Shown here piece after piece: positions 25,606 through 34,390 of a stretch of 64,000 nt of DNA; position 1 is the first letter of the stretch; each line of letters opens with the position of its first letter. A model generated the notes under the pieces. It did not search any database. It was given only the letters and a program-made list of their open reading frames with translations, and had not been told where the DNA came from. The translations under genes were made by a program, and so were the position numbers. Origin of the DNA: Acetivibrio thermocellus ATCC 27405. GTDB lineage: Bacteria; Bacillota; Clostridia; Acetivibrionales; Acetivibrionaceae. The stretch covers positions 930,001-994,000 of the forward strand of contig NC_009012.1 in assembly GCF_000015865.1 (NCBI RefSeq), read 5' to 3'.

Positions 25606-26073
25606 CTATTTCAGCCACGGGAAAACAGCTTTTCCTGTTATATCACCTTTAAAATCTCCCATAATATCCACATTATGCGGAGCAACGATGAATATATCAT
25701 TTGAAACTTTTTGAATACTTCCGTCAAGAGCATATACGGAGCCGCTCAAAAAGTCAACTATTCTCTGGGCTACTTCCTTTTGCACACTTCCAAGATTCAC
25801 AACTACCGGCTTCTTGCTCTTTAAATGGTCACAAACATCTTTTGCGTCATTAAAGCTCTCCGGCTGCATAACAATTACTTTAAATTGCGATGCCGAATGA
25901 ATGTTAACAACCTTGTTCTGAGTCCTTCTGCTGCTTAAAGGTTGGATAAATTGAGGCTTTTTTGACTCCTCCTCTTCAACATCCTCAGACTCTTCCACGG
26001 TTTCAACATCCTCTTCTTCATCCTCTGTTTCCCAGCCCACAAAATTCAAAACCTTGTTCAATATTGTTGACAT
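25606..26073 (-). CDS. sepF: Cell division protein SepF
   Basis: FtsZ-associated membrane anchor that shapes the Z ring. The 155-residue protein has a short amphipathic N-terminal helix (MSTILNKVLNFVGW), an acidic linker (about 17-37) and the SepF core at about 62-150 (VIVMQPESFNDAKDVCDHLKSKKPVVVNLGSVQKEVAQRIVDFLSGSVYALDG). ATG at 26073 follows GGAGG. Confidence 0.95.
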   Translation of the reverse strand: MSTILNKVLNFVGWETEDEEEDVETVEESEDVEEEESKKPQFIQPLSSRRTQNKVVNIHSASQFKVIVMQPESFNDAKDVCDHLKSKKPVVVNLGSVQKEVAQRIVDFLSGSVYALDGSIQKVSNDIFIVAPHNVDIMGDFKGDITGKAVFPWLK

Positions 26074-26158
26074 ATTTTCTCCCTCCTGTATTTATCTTTT
26101 GTAAAATATATTATTAATTGTGAATATCAGCCTCAATAAAACTTTCACAATTAAAATT

Positions 26159-26863
26159 TTAGCTTCTGCTTCCAAAAAGAGCAGTACCAATCCGAACCAT
26201 GTTGGCTCCTTCTTCTATTGCAATTTCAAAATCGTTGCTCATTCCCATGGACAAAATCTCCATATTACTATTATCAAACTTTTCTTTGCCAATGTCAATA
26301 GATAAGTCCCTTAATTTACTAAAAACATACCGTACGCTCTCGGGATTTTCAGCATATGGAGCCATCGTCATAAGGCCCTTCACCCTTATATTGGGCATGA
26401 AACTTATTTCCCTGACAAGCCCATAAGCATCGTCCACAGAAACACCGAATTTGCTTTTCTCACCGGAAACATTCACCTGAACCAGAACATCTACAGTTTT
26501 CCCCACAGACTCGGCTCTTTTTTGTATTTCCCTAGCCAATTCAATCCTGTCAACAGAGTGTATCAGGGAAACTTTATCAACAATATATTTTACCTTGTTG
26601 GTCTGAAGGTGTCCGATTAGGTGCCATTTACATTTCCTGCTGTTTAATATATCGTACTTTTTTGTTAATTCCTGAACCCTATTTTCACCCAAATCCACAA
26701 CACCTTCATCAAGAATTTTCATAATACGTTCCGGTTCAACGGTTTTTGTCACCGCAACAAGCGTAATGTCCTTTGCACTTCTGCCGCTCTTTTGTGCGGC
26801 CTTTTCAATTCTCTCCATGACAGAATATAGATTTCTTTTGATATAATCCAACTCCCCGTTCAT
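26159..26863 (-). CDS. PLP homeostasis protein (YggS/PLPBP family)
   Basis: A 234-residue single-domain alanine-racemase-fold protein that binds pyridoxal 5'-phosphate; the family controls vitamin B6 and amino-acid balance rather than catalysing a known reaction. The PLP lysine is in TLVAVTKTVEPE. Family motifs LGENRVQEL, WHLIGHLQTNK and LSMGMSNDFEIAIEEGANMVRIGTALFG are all present. Start chosen at ATG 26863; upstream in-frame TTG (26887) and ATG (26881) lack an SD. It corresponds to ylmE of the division cluster. Confidence 0.94.
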   Translation of the reverse strand: MNGELDYIKRNLYSVMERIEKAAQKSGRSAKDITLVAVTKTVEPERIMKILDEGVVDLGENRVQELTKKYDILNSRKCKWHLIGHLQTNKVKYIVDKVSLIHSVDRIELAREIQKRAESVGKTVDVLVQVNVSGEKSKFGVSVDDAYGLVREISFMPNIRVKGLMTMAPYAENPESVRYVFSKLRDLSIDIGKEKFDNSNMEILSMGMSNDFEIAIEEGANMVRIGTALFGSRS

Positions 26864-26899
26864 TTTGACCCGACTCCCCATTTGCAAATTATTCGTCAG

Positions 26900-28168
26900 T
26901 TAATTTATGACTTGTCCTTCCTCTATGTTTTTTGGATTTATAATATAGCTTGAATACAAGCTGACTCCTCCATCTTTGTAATCTTCAACATTATCTATCA
27001 CAGCAAAATTGTCATTTTTTCCGACAATTTTGACAGGAACAAAAGTTGCCCTTCTTGCCTTAACCAATGCAATTTCCGCCCTCATCGTATTCATATCAAT
27101 ATTGACAAGGCTTTTAACTGGAACAATCAGCCCTTCATAACGGCTCTTGATAAGATCGACATTTATTACCCTCAAACCTGCGGTATCACTCAAAGCCTTG
27201 TCCGTCCGCACCGCAATCACAAATTTTCCGTCCATTTCATTGGATTTGTACGCAATCGTCCCGTCAACAACTCTGCCAATATCATTAATACGGACTCTTA
27301 AATAATTATCCACTTTAAAATCATCGGCTTTTTCCCTGTCCAGGACAAAAACTATATAATAGTCTATGCCGCCAATCACCTTGACAAAAGGTTTGTTGTA
27401 CTGCGTACTCAAGTCATCCGTTTTTTTTCTGTTTTCCACGACTTTTATCATACCAAGCATTTCCGGAGTAATTTCCGGTATTTTTTCAGGATTGAGAATT
27501 TCTTCATATCCGTCAATCACATAAGATACTATTCCTGATAAATTTGAAACAATATTTCGTTTGTTTGCGTTTATACTGTCCTGAAGTATCCTTTTTTCAT
27601 TTTCAAGAGCTTTTATGTTGGCGTCCGTATAGCTCAAGTCTCCTGAAATGGTAGCCTTCTTTTTAATAAGTTCATCAATTTCGTTTTTTATTTGCTTAAC
27701 CTCCGAAATGCTGTTTTTATTGCTCTTCTTTATCACAAGCACCAGCTTTTCCTGTATTTCCTGGTCAAGCTTTTTTATATCCTCGGAAAAAAAATTGTCG
27801 TTTTTGGTTTTCTCCCTCTTTGCCTCAATTATTCTTAGGTCAAGAGTCTTCAAATCTTCCAGAAGTTTCTCCGAAGATTTGTTTAATACTGTGGCAATAG
27901 TATCTCCCACTCCCACTTTTTCTCCTTCTTCCACATTCCTTATGCTGATTCCGTCGGAAGGAGAGTTGATTACTGTCTCGTCTCTTACAATGTAGGCATC
28001 AGTGGTCACATAGTCTTCCAATTCCCCCATTCTTATTATATCCGTGTGGATATTTTTGCCGTAAATCCAAAATATAAAAGATGGAATATACAGTAGCAAA
28101 AACAGGGCAATCAAAAGACCTCCCAGCTTTACCTTTCCATTGATTTTTCTTTTGTTCTCTTCCGGCAT
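26900..28168 (-). CDS. HlyD/RND-adaptor-like single-pass membrane protein
   Basis: A 422-residue protein with one N-terminal transmembrane helix (about 13-36). A lipoyl-like barrel half follows (SPSDGISIRNVEEGEKVGVGDTIATV), then a coiled-coil hairpin (about 98-215), the second barrel half (NLSGIVSYVIDGYE) and a C-terminal beta domain. This is the membrane-fusion (HlyD) layout, but no transporter is beside it. Proteins of this type precede yggS-sepF in several clostridia. The partner is unknown. ATG at 28168 follows AGGTGG. Confidence 0.75.
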   Translation of the reverse strand: MPEENKRKINGKVKLGGLLIALFLLLYIPSFIFWIYGKNIHTDIIRMGELEDYVTTDAYIVRDETVINSPSDGISIRNVEEGEKVGVGDTIATVLNKSSEKLLEDLKTLDLRIIEAKREKTKNDNFFSEDIKKLDQEIQEKLVLVIKKSNKNSISEVKQIKNEIDELIKKKATISGDLSYTDANIKALENEKRILQDSINANKRNIVSNLSGIVSYVIDGYEEILNPEKIPEITPEMLGMIKVVENRKKTDDLSTQYNKPFVKVIGGIDYYIVFVLDREKADDFKVDNYLRVRINDIGRVVDGTIAYKSNEMDGKFVIAVRTDKALSDTAGLRVINVDLIKSRYEGLIVPVKSLVNIDMNTMRAEIALVKARRATFVPVKIVGKNDNFAVIDNVEDYKDGGVSLYSSYIINPKNIEEGQVIN

Positions 28169-28187
28169 TTTTATCCACCTTCCGGCG

Positions 28188-29480
28188 TTAGATTTTTATT
28201 ATTCCCTTCTCCAGCATTTTTTGTATGGCTACCATAATTCCAAGCTTTACATGTTCAAAAACCAATCCTCCCTGCATATAAGCAGTATATGGAGATTTAA
28301 TCGGCGCATCGGCACTAAGTTCAATGGACGAACCTTGAATAAAAGCTCCGGCGGCCATTATTACAGGACAATCATAGCCGGGCACGTCCCAGGGCTCCGG
28401 TGTGACAAAAGAATCCACAGGCGAACCCTTCTGGATTCCCTGGCAAAAAGCAATAAGACTTTCGGGGTTATTAAACCTGACGGCCTGAATAATGTCACCC
28501 CTTCTGTCGTTTACTTTAGGACTTGTCTCAAAACCCAACGCCTCCATAACCCCAGCGCAAAATACCGCTCCCTTAAGGCTTTCGGCAACCACGTGCGGCG
28601 CCATGAACAATCCCTGAAACATCAGCCTGTTATGTCCCAAAGATGCTCCCACATGTTTGCCAAGTCCCGGAGTTGTAAGCCTGTATGCCGCTTTTTCAAC
28701 ACATTCTTTCCTTCCGGCAACATATCCTCCCGTAGGAGCAAGACCACCGCCGGGATTTTTTATAAGAGAACCAGCCACAAGATCCGCTCCAACCTCTACG
28801 GGCTCCCTCTCTTCAACAAACTCACCGTAGCAATTGTCCACAAGAACCACTATATCTTTTTTTATACTTTTTACAATATTTATAGCCTTTTCAATCTCAT
28901 CTATGGACAAAGCCGGTCTCCATTCATATCCTCTTGACCTTTGAATCAGAACCATTGCGGTTCTTTCATTTATCGCACTTTCAATTGACTCGTAATCAAT
29001 ACTGCCATCCTTCAACAAATCCAGTTGGCGGTATGTTACGCCAAATTCCTTTAAAGAGCCTCCCCCTTCTCCTCTTAAGCCAATAACCTCTTCCAATGTG
29101 TCATAAGGCTTTCCCGTAATCGCCAAAAGCTCATCTTTCGGCCTGAGATGTCCATAAAGGCATACGGCCAAAGCATGGGTTCCGGATACAATTTGATGTC
29201 TGACCAAAGCATCCTCTGCTTTGAAAATATCCCTGTAAACATCATCCAAAACGTCTCTGCCCTTGTCATCATAGCCGTATCCTGTAGTGCCTACGAAATG
29301 GGAGTCGCTCAATTTATTGTTCTGCATTGCCTTGATTACTTTATACTGGTTGTACTCCCGGACAGAATCAATCCTGTCAAATACGGGAGTTATCTTGCTC
29401 ATCACCGATTCACAAATTTCAAGTACCTTGTCATCAATTCCAAATTCATTCTTTAAATAATTTTTTGACTCAAAATTCAT
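28188..29480 (-). CDS. PLP-dependent Cys/Met-metabolism-like enzyme (aluminium-resistance / YnbB family)
   Basis: A 430-residue fold-type I PLP enzyme of the family often named aluminium resistance protein or methionine gamma-lyase family protein. Visible features are IVSGTHALAVCLYGHLRP, LVDNCYGEFVEEREP (PLP-ring Asp region), LVAGSLIKNPGGGLAPTGGY (lysine forming the Schiff base) and PGLGKHVGASLGHNRLMFQGLF. The true substrate of this family is not established. ATG at 29480 follows GAGGG. The 19-bp gap to the next gene suggests co-transcription with the ylm cluster. Confidence 0.88.
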   Translation of the reverse strand: MNFESKNYLKNEFGIDDKVLEICESVMSKITPVFDRIDSVREYNQYKVIKAMQNNKLSDSHFVGTTGYGYDDKGRDVLDDVYRDIFKAEDALVRHQIVSGTHALAVCLYGHLRPKDELLAITGKPYDTLEEVIGLRGEGGGSLKEFGVTYRQLDLLKDGSIDYESIESAINERTAMVLIQRSRGYEWRPALSIDEIEKAINIVKSIKKDIVVLVDNCYGEFVEEREPVEVGADLVAGSLIKNPGGGLAPTGGYVAGRKECVEKAAYRLTTPGLGKHVGASLGHNRLMFQGLFMAPHVVAESLKGAVFCAGVMEALGFETSPKVNDRRGDIIQAVRFNNPESLIAFCQGIQKGSPVDSFVTPEPWDVPGYDCPVIMAAGAFIQGSSIELSADAPIKSPYTAYMQGGLVFEHVKLGIMVAIQKMLEKGIIKI

Positions 29481-29623
29481 TGCTTTCCCTCAAATCCTAT
29501 ATATTTTTATCGTCAAAAGTTTGTCTCCTTCAACCATACATATTATTCTAGCACATTCGCTTTTAATTTCAATAATATCCAATCACAAAAATAAAAATGG
29601 ATACTGAACCTTTCCCGCATTGT

Positions 29624-31351
29624 TTATAATTCGCCGCAGGCTTTGTAAATCCTCCACTCAAACGGATTTAAGCATATGTTTATCCTTTTTTTGTCAACAT
29701 TCAGTCTTTCTTCGTCTTTCAAAGACTCAAAAGCTTTTACCGTGTCAAAAGAATCTCCTGTTTCTACTACGACATTTTCCTTTCGGTCCAATGTATTCAT
29801 GGCAACAATAATTCCGTTTTCTCCCCGGCCCCTTCTGTATGCCAGTATCCCATTGCATCCTGTTACAGGAAGTTCTCCATATTCTCCAGTTCTCAAGGCA
29901 TCGAACCTCTTCCTCAAGCCAATCAGGAATTTATACAACTCGAGAGTTTTTTTGTTCCATTTCGCTTCGTCCCATATCATCGGTCTTCTGCAATCAGGGT
30001 CTCCTTCGCCTTCCATCCCTATTTCATCGCCGTAGTATATGAGGGGAACTCCAGGAAAGGTAAACTGGAACACTACTGCCATCTCAAACCTCTTTTCATC
30101 TCCGTTGCAAAGAGTCAAAAACCTTGGCGTGTCATGAGTGCTTATTATATTTACCAGGCTGCTTAGCACCTTTTTGTTAAACTTCATAATATAGCCGCTT
30201 ATTCTGTTCCTGAAAGTCTCCACATCAATGGACCTATAGGCAAAAAGGTCATTTATCATGGCTTTCAACGGATAATTTATCACCGAGTCAAACTGGTCTC
30301 CCCAAAGCCACGAAGACGCCTCGTCAAATATTTCGCCAATCAGCACCACATCCTTGTTCAAATCTTTCAGCATATCCCTAAGCTTTCTCCAAAACTTTCG
30401 GTCCACCTCATCCGCCGCATCAAGTCTCCATCCGTCCACCCCAAACTCCACTGTCCAATACTTTACCACATCAAGAAAGTATTTTGCCGTCTCAGGATTT
30501 CCGGTGTTAAGCTTCGGCATTCCTCCATAAAAGGAAAAGCATTCATAATTGGGTCTTGGATATCCCTGAACGGGAAAAGAATTTATAAAATACCAGTTTG
30601 CATACTTTGATTTTTCTCCTTTTTCCACAACATCTCTGAATGCAAAAAACTTGTCTCCGGAGTGATTAAAAACTCCGTCAAATATTACTTTTATACCGTT
30701 TTTGTGACACAAGTCCATCAATTCCCTGAGCTCTTCTTTACTTCCAAACATCGGGTCAATTTCATAATAATCGACAACATCATAGCGATGATAAGATTCC
30801 GATTTGAATATGGGATTTAAATAAACCACATCAACTCCAAGTTTGACTAAATGATCAAACCGGTCGATTATCCCTTTAATATTGCCCCCATGTATCGTTC
30901 TTTTGCCCGAATTTTCGGTATCCGGCGGAAACTTTGCAAATCTGTCGGGAAATATCTGATATATTGTTGAATTACGAAACCATTCAACCTCATGAAATAT
31001 GTCGTCTTTGCATATATAAGAATAGGTAAAATGTCCCCACTGAGGCATATAATCAAAAAATCCGTCGCTGCTGTACCATTTTATTGAATAATTATCCTCA
31101 AGATAAAACATATACTTAATTCTCTTTATACCGACATTAAGCTCCACCTCGTAATAGTCAAACATTCCATCGCTTGCAACTTTATCCATTTTCACTTTTC
31201 CTCTTTGTGACGTATCATACTTTTCATGATAGATGAGAATGCAGGTGTTTACATCGTTTTTAGCCGTCCTGAGCCGTATTACCAGAGTGTCGGGAGCAAC
31301 AGGAAATGCAAACTCGCTGTAAGGTTTGTGATATATTGCCTCAAGTTTCAT
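29624..31351 (-). CDS. Intracellular GH13 alpha-amylase (neopullulanase/cyclomaltodextrinase type)
   Basis: A 575-residue glycoside hydrolase family 13 enzyme with an N-terminal CBM34-like beta domain (about 1-120) and a TIM barrel. The catalytic residues are Asp311 in DGWRLDAADE, Glu340 in IGEIFDEA and Asp407 in STHDTPR; further motifs are DGVFNHSG and GVPLIYYGDEIGM. There is no signal peptide, so it should act on imported maltodextrins or cyclodextrins, unlike the secreted cellulosomal enzymes upstream. The SD before ATG 31351 is weak. Confidence 0.9.
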   Translation of the reverse strand: MKLEAIYHKPYSEFAFPVAPDTLVIRLRTAKNDVNTCILIYHEKYDTSQRGKVKMDKVASDGMFDYYEVELNVGIKRIKYMFYLEDNYSIKWYSSDGFFDYMPQWGHFTYSYICKDDIFHEVEWFRNSTIYQIFPDRFAKFPPDTENSGKRTIHGGNIKGIIDRFDHLVKLGVDVVYLNPIFKSESYHRYDVVDYYEIDPMFGSKEELRELMDLCHKNGIKVIFDGVFNHSGDKFFAFRDVVEKGEKSKYANWYFINSFPVQGYPRPNYECFSFYGGMPKLNTGNPETAKYFLDVVKYWTVEFGVDGWRLDAADEVDRKFWRKLRDMLKDLNKDVVLIGEIFDEASSWLWGDQFDSVINYPLKAMINDLFAYRSIDVETFRNRISGYIMKFNKKVLSSLVNIISTHDTPRFLTLCNGDEKRFEMAVVFQFTFPGVPLIYYGDEIGMEGEGDPDCRRPMIWDEAKWNKKTLELYKFLIGLRKRFDALRTGEYGELPVTGCNGILAYRRGRGENGIIVAMNTLDRKENVVVETGDSFDTVKAFESLKDEERLNVDKKRINICLNPFEWRIYKACGEL

Positions 31352-31436
31352 TACGGATACCCCATTTCCAAGTTTGATGCAACTTTAAGCGGATTTCCTT
31401 TTTATTGTACAACACTTTCAAAATAAGATGTGCCAT

Positions 31437-31470
31437 ATAATATGTCGTATAATGTATAATATGTTGTATA
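31437..31470. repeat. 15-bp direct repeat upstream of the amylase gene
   Basis: ATAATATGTCGTATA (31437-31451) and ATAATATGTTGTATA (31456-31470) differ at one base and are 19 bp apart, about 90-120 bp before the amylase start. This could be a regulator binding site. Confidence 0.45.
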
Positions 31471-31552
31471 GTATTATAATACCATATTTCACAGCCAAAT
31501 TTAACCTTGTTTTCCCCGTCACCTTTTCTTTCACTTGGAGTGCCGGCATAAA

Positions 31553-31585
31553 AATGACCCCTGCCATCAGGCAGAGGCCGTCTTT
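31553..31585 (-). terminator. Terminator of celE
   Basis: A G/C-rich stem (TGACCCCTGCC, ATCA loop, GGCAGAGGCCG, with mismatches) is followed by T runs on the minus strand, directly after the celE stop at 31597. Confidence 0.75.
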
Positions 31586-31596
31586 TTAAAATCCTT

Positions 31597-34041
31597 TTAC
31601 CATCCAAGCTTGTTTTTTATTTCCGCAGTAAGCCGCTCAGCCATCAGCTGGTGGGTGGCAATACTTGGATGCCAGTCTTCTCCGTATCCGGTGCTTCCGT
31701 CCTGCTGCGGAAACTCAACAAAATACACCTTTAAATCCCCGCTTCTGTTACAATCATTTACAACTTCCGTAACATAACTGCGGCACAAATCCAGGCCCGT
31801 TCCCCAAAGCATCGGACCGACACAGCAGAATATATGGGCATCCGGATAGTTCCTGCGAACTTCACTTATAAGGTTTTTATATGCCGTTACAAACTTTGTT
31901 TTATCTGCAAATGATGTAGAAAAATCATTGGTACCAAGATTGATTACAACAACCTGAGGCACATATTTGCTAAAATCCCATCTGACTCCGCTGTAAGGAA
32001 GGGTATAAGGATAACGGTCCATTATAAGAGGTCCGGGGGCTCCGCCGTAGTTCATGGTAAGTCCGATTCCGGACCACGCAATCATATTTGCACTTGCATT
32101 CAAATTACGGGCTGTAATTGCCGCATAAGACATATAGCTGTTTTCATTTTTCGGTGTAAAAGACTGCTCCTTGCTTGTTCCTTCATTTCCGTATGCACAT
32201 GTGATGGAGTCTCCGATAAACTCAATCTTTCTTTCCAAAGGCTTCGGTGCGGCAAGAAGCTTTCCTGAACCAAAATCAAACCCAAGGAACTGAACTTCTC
32301 CCAAGGATGCCTCTGTCCTCTTCCACAATACAAGATGATGAGCTCCTTCTGCAAGACCGCTTACAAGCTTTACGGTAGAGGTAGTAGCGTTAACCGAAAA
32401 AGGAGGAAGAGGATTGCCGTCTACAATAGCCTGGAACCAGTTCTCACCGCCGGATTTGATAGTCACACTTGCTTCCGTGCCGTAAAAATTCAGCTCAACA
32501 TTGCTGCCGGACCAGGCGCATTTCGGACCGTTCGGATCTGAAAAATCGAATCTTCCGTTATACAAAATGCCCGGATTGTCTTCATCAGGTGTTTGAGAAT
32601 CCTCCGCAGGAAATTTGTCTATTGAGCGCAGTAGATATTTTTTCATCAATACCAAGTCGGTGGAATTGATTTTCAGATCCGCATTTACGTCAGCGGCTAT
32701 AATTCCGCTAGGACTTGGGAATTCTTCTATGCCACGCAAAATATATCTCTTTAGCATTGTACAGTCTGTAGAATTTATTTTTCCGTCCCCGTTTACGTCA
32801 CCGTACAAAATATTTGCTGTCACCGTGGGCGAGGGGGTCGGCATTAATGTAGGTGTAGGAGTCGGTGAAACTAAAGGTTCAACGCCGGCACCTCTCATAA
32901 GAGCCTGGACAATTTCAGGATAATACCATGAGAGAGTTTTTCTGTTCAGCAATGCATAAGTCTCTGCATCACCCGGATTGTAATAGCCGTTATCCCACCA
33001 GAAAACAGCAATTCCTCTTGAAACTGCTTCTCTTGCATAGTGCTCGGCATGAGCCACCCTTGAAGACAGGTTGTTCTTGTCAATGGTTCCGAATTCTCCG
33101 ATAATTACAGCCCTTCCGTTTTTCACAAATCTGTTGTAAATAGCATCAAGTTCACTTGTAAGAGAAGCCTTGTCATAGTCACTTCCCCAATATGAAGTTC
33201 CGTTGACATCCATAGCAAAGAAATACGGTGAATAAGCATGTATGGATACTATGACTCTGCTGTCATTGTTCGGAATGACAAGGTCGTTTAATGCAACATC
33301 CAGGCCGGTTGCCGCATTGGTCGGAACCAGTATGAATCTTTTATCGTTATTTCCGCCGCTTGCTCTGATGGTATTAACAACCGCCAAATTAAATCTGTTT
33401 ATCACATCTCGGTTTTCATACGTTCCGCCCATCCATTCCATAGGTGAACCTACTTCTCTCGGTTCGTTCATTGTCTCAAACAACAAATGGTCGTCATAAT
33501 CTTTAAAACGGGTTGCTATTTGTTCCCAAACTTTTACAAGTTTTTCTTTACTCCTTTGCTCATTGGCATATGTAGGTATAATCCATGTATTGTCATGGTG
33601 AACATTTATGATCGCGTACATACCGCAGTCAAGAACATAGTTTACCACTTCCTCAACTCTGTTCAGCCATGCTTCGTCAATTTTATAGTCCGGAGCAGGT
33701 CCGATGTGCGTATCCCAGGTAACAGGCACTCTGACGGCATTAAAGCCCATTTCCCTTACCTTTTCTATCATTGCCTTGGTTGTCCTTGGATTTCCCCAGG
33801 CAGTCTCTGTAGGAGCATCCAAAGTATTTCCCAAATTCCATCCGATTTTTATTTCTTTAACCAAATCTATTGCTGAAATATCACGCATGCCCCTCATTAC
33901 AAGCTCGTTTCCGCTTGCATCCAAAAGCTTTGTTCCCGATACCTGAAAGCCTTTTACCGGTGATGCCGCTACGACTGAAAACGAGCCTAAGATGCTTACC
34001 AGCATCACAAGCACACAAACCAAAGAAACAATTTTTTTCAC
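31597..34041 (-). CDS. celE: Cellulosomal endoglucanase/esterase CelE (GH5 - dockerin - CE2)
   Basis: Bifunctional cellulosome subunit of 814 residues. A signal peptide covers about 1-35. The GH5 catalytic domain (about 50-395) has acid/base Glu193 in ETMNEPR and nucleophile Glu316 in VIIGEFGT. A Pro/Thr linker leads to a type I dockerin (about 410-470) with two calcium-binding repeats ([40 protein letters not shown]). The C-terminal CE2 acetylesterase has a jelly roll plus SGNH fold, with Ser612 in GDSITCAYG and His791 in EDWHPS. The start is GTG at 34041 behind GGAGAGGG, giving exactly the 814 aa I recall for CelE. It cleaves beta-1,4-glucans and deacetylates plant polysaccharides. Confidence 0.97.
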   Translation of the reverse strand: MKKIVSLVCVLVMLVSILGSFSVVAASPVKGFQVSGTKLLDASGNELVMRGMRDISAIDLVKEIKIGWNLGNTLDAPTETAWGNPRTTKAMIEKVREMGFNAVRVPVTWDTHIGPAPDYKIDEAWLNRVEEVVNYVLDCGMYAIINVHHDNTWIIPTYANEQRSKEKLVKVWEQIATRFKDYDDHLLFETMNEPREVGSPMEWMGGTYENRDVINRFNLAVVNTIRASGGNNDKRFILVPTNAATGLDVALNDLVIPNNDSRVIVSIHAYSPYFFAMDVNGTSYWGSDYDKASLTSELDAIYNRFVKNGRAVIIGEFGTIDKNNLSSRVAHAEHYAREAVSRGIAVFWWDNGYYNPGDAETYALLNRKTLSWYYPEIVQALMRGAGVEPLVSPTPTPTLMPTPSPTVTANILYGDVNGDGKINSTDCTMLKRYILRGIEEFPSPSGIIAADVNADLKINSTDLVLMKKYLLRSIDKFPAEDSQTPDEDNPGILYNGRFDFSDPNGPKCAWSGSNVELNFYGTEASVTIKSGGENWFQAIVDGNPLPPFSVNATTSTVKLVSGLAEGAHHLVLWKRTEASLGEVQFLGFDFGSGKLLAAPKPLERKIEFIGDSITCAYGNEGTSKEQSFTPKNENSYMSYAAITARNLNASANMIAWSGIGLTMNYGGAPGPLIMDRYPYTLPYSGVRWDFSKYVPQVVVINLGTNDFSTSFADKTKFVTAYKNLISEVRRNYPDAHIFCCVGPMLWGTGLDLCRSYVTEVVNDCNRSGDLKVYFVEFPQQDGSTGYGEDWHPSIATHQLMAERLTAEIKNKLGW

Positions 34042-34050
34042 ATTACCCTC

Positions 34051-34076
34051 TCCTTTACAAAAATCCTTTACAAAAA
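34051..34076 (-). repeat. 13-bp perfect tandem duplication at the celE ribosome binding site
   Basis: TCCTTTACAAAAA occurs twice in direct succession (34051-34063 and 34064-34076). On the minus strand each copy carries AAAGGA, so the leader has a second, upstream SD-like sequence. Confidence 0.85.
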
Positions 34077-34165
34077 ACAATAATCTTTTACTTTAAATCC
34101 TCTTTTCTTGCATCAATCAACTTTATTCTTACAGCTCCCCCTTCCTATTTGGCTTGAAATAAAAC

Positions 34166-34198
34166 ATTATAACAAACTAAACGGTAATGTTACTGTTT
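34166..34198 (-). promoter_or_regulatory. Candidate celE promoter with overlapping palindromic operator
   Basis: On the minus strand TATAAT (34166-34171) lies about 125 bp before the celE start. The expected -35 zone is covered by a 20-bp imperfect palindrome, AAACGGTAATGTTACTGTTT (34179-34198, one mismatched pair). A recognisable TTGACA is absent, which would fit an activated or repressed promoter. The regulator is unknown. Confidence 0.5.
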
Positions 34199-34306
34199 AT
34201 TATATTAATTCGAAAAATCATTTTCTTTTGGACAGCGCAAAGCAAAAAATAATTAAAAACATAGTAACCTCTGCTGAAAAAAGGTTGCACTTTGTTGGAA
34301 ACCCGG

Positions 34307-34353
34307 GATATATAAAAGAAGCTCCAAAGAATTTGGAGCTTCTTTTATATATC
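34307..34353. terminator. 22-bp-arm perfect hairpin terminator after the CE3-type esterase
   Basis: Perfectly complementary arms 34307-34328 and 34332-34353 with a 3-base loop. The core is AGAAGCTCCAAA/TTTGGAGCTTCT, flanked by A and T runs on both sides. It ends the esterase transcript and isolates celE. Confidence 0.85.
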
Positions 34354-34390
34354 CGTTTATTAAAAACTTTAAAAATCCACAATATATTTT

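Noticed and set aside
28140-28937. A 265-codon plus-strand frame over the PLP-enzyme gene
   Set aside because: Antisense shadow; basic, aromatic-rich composition and no RBS.
31341-31607. An 88-codon minus-strand frame upstream of the amylase
   Set aside because: It spans the celE terminator and the AT direct repeats, with no RBS and low-complexity sequence.
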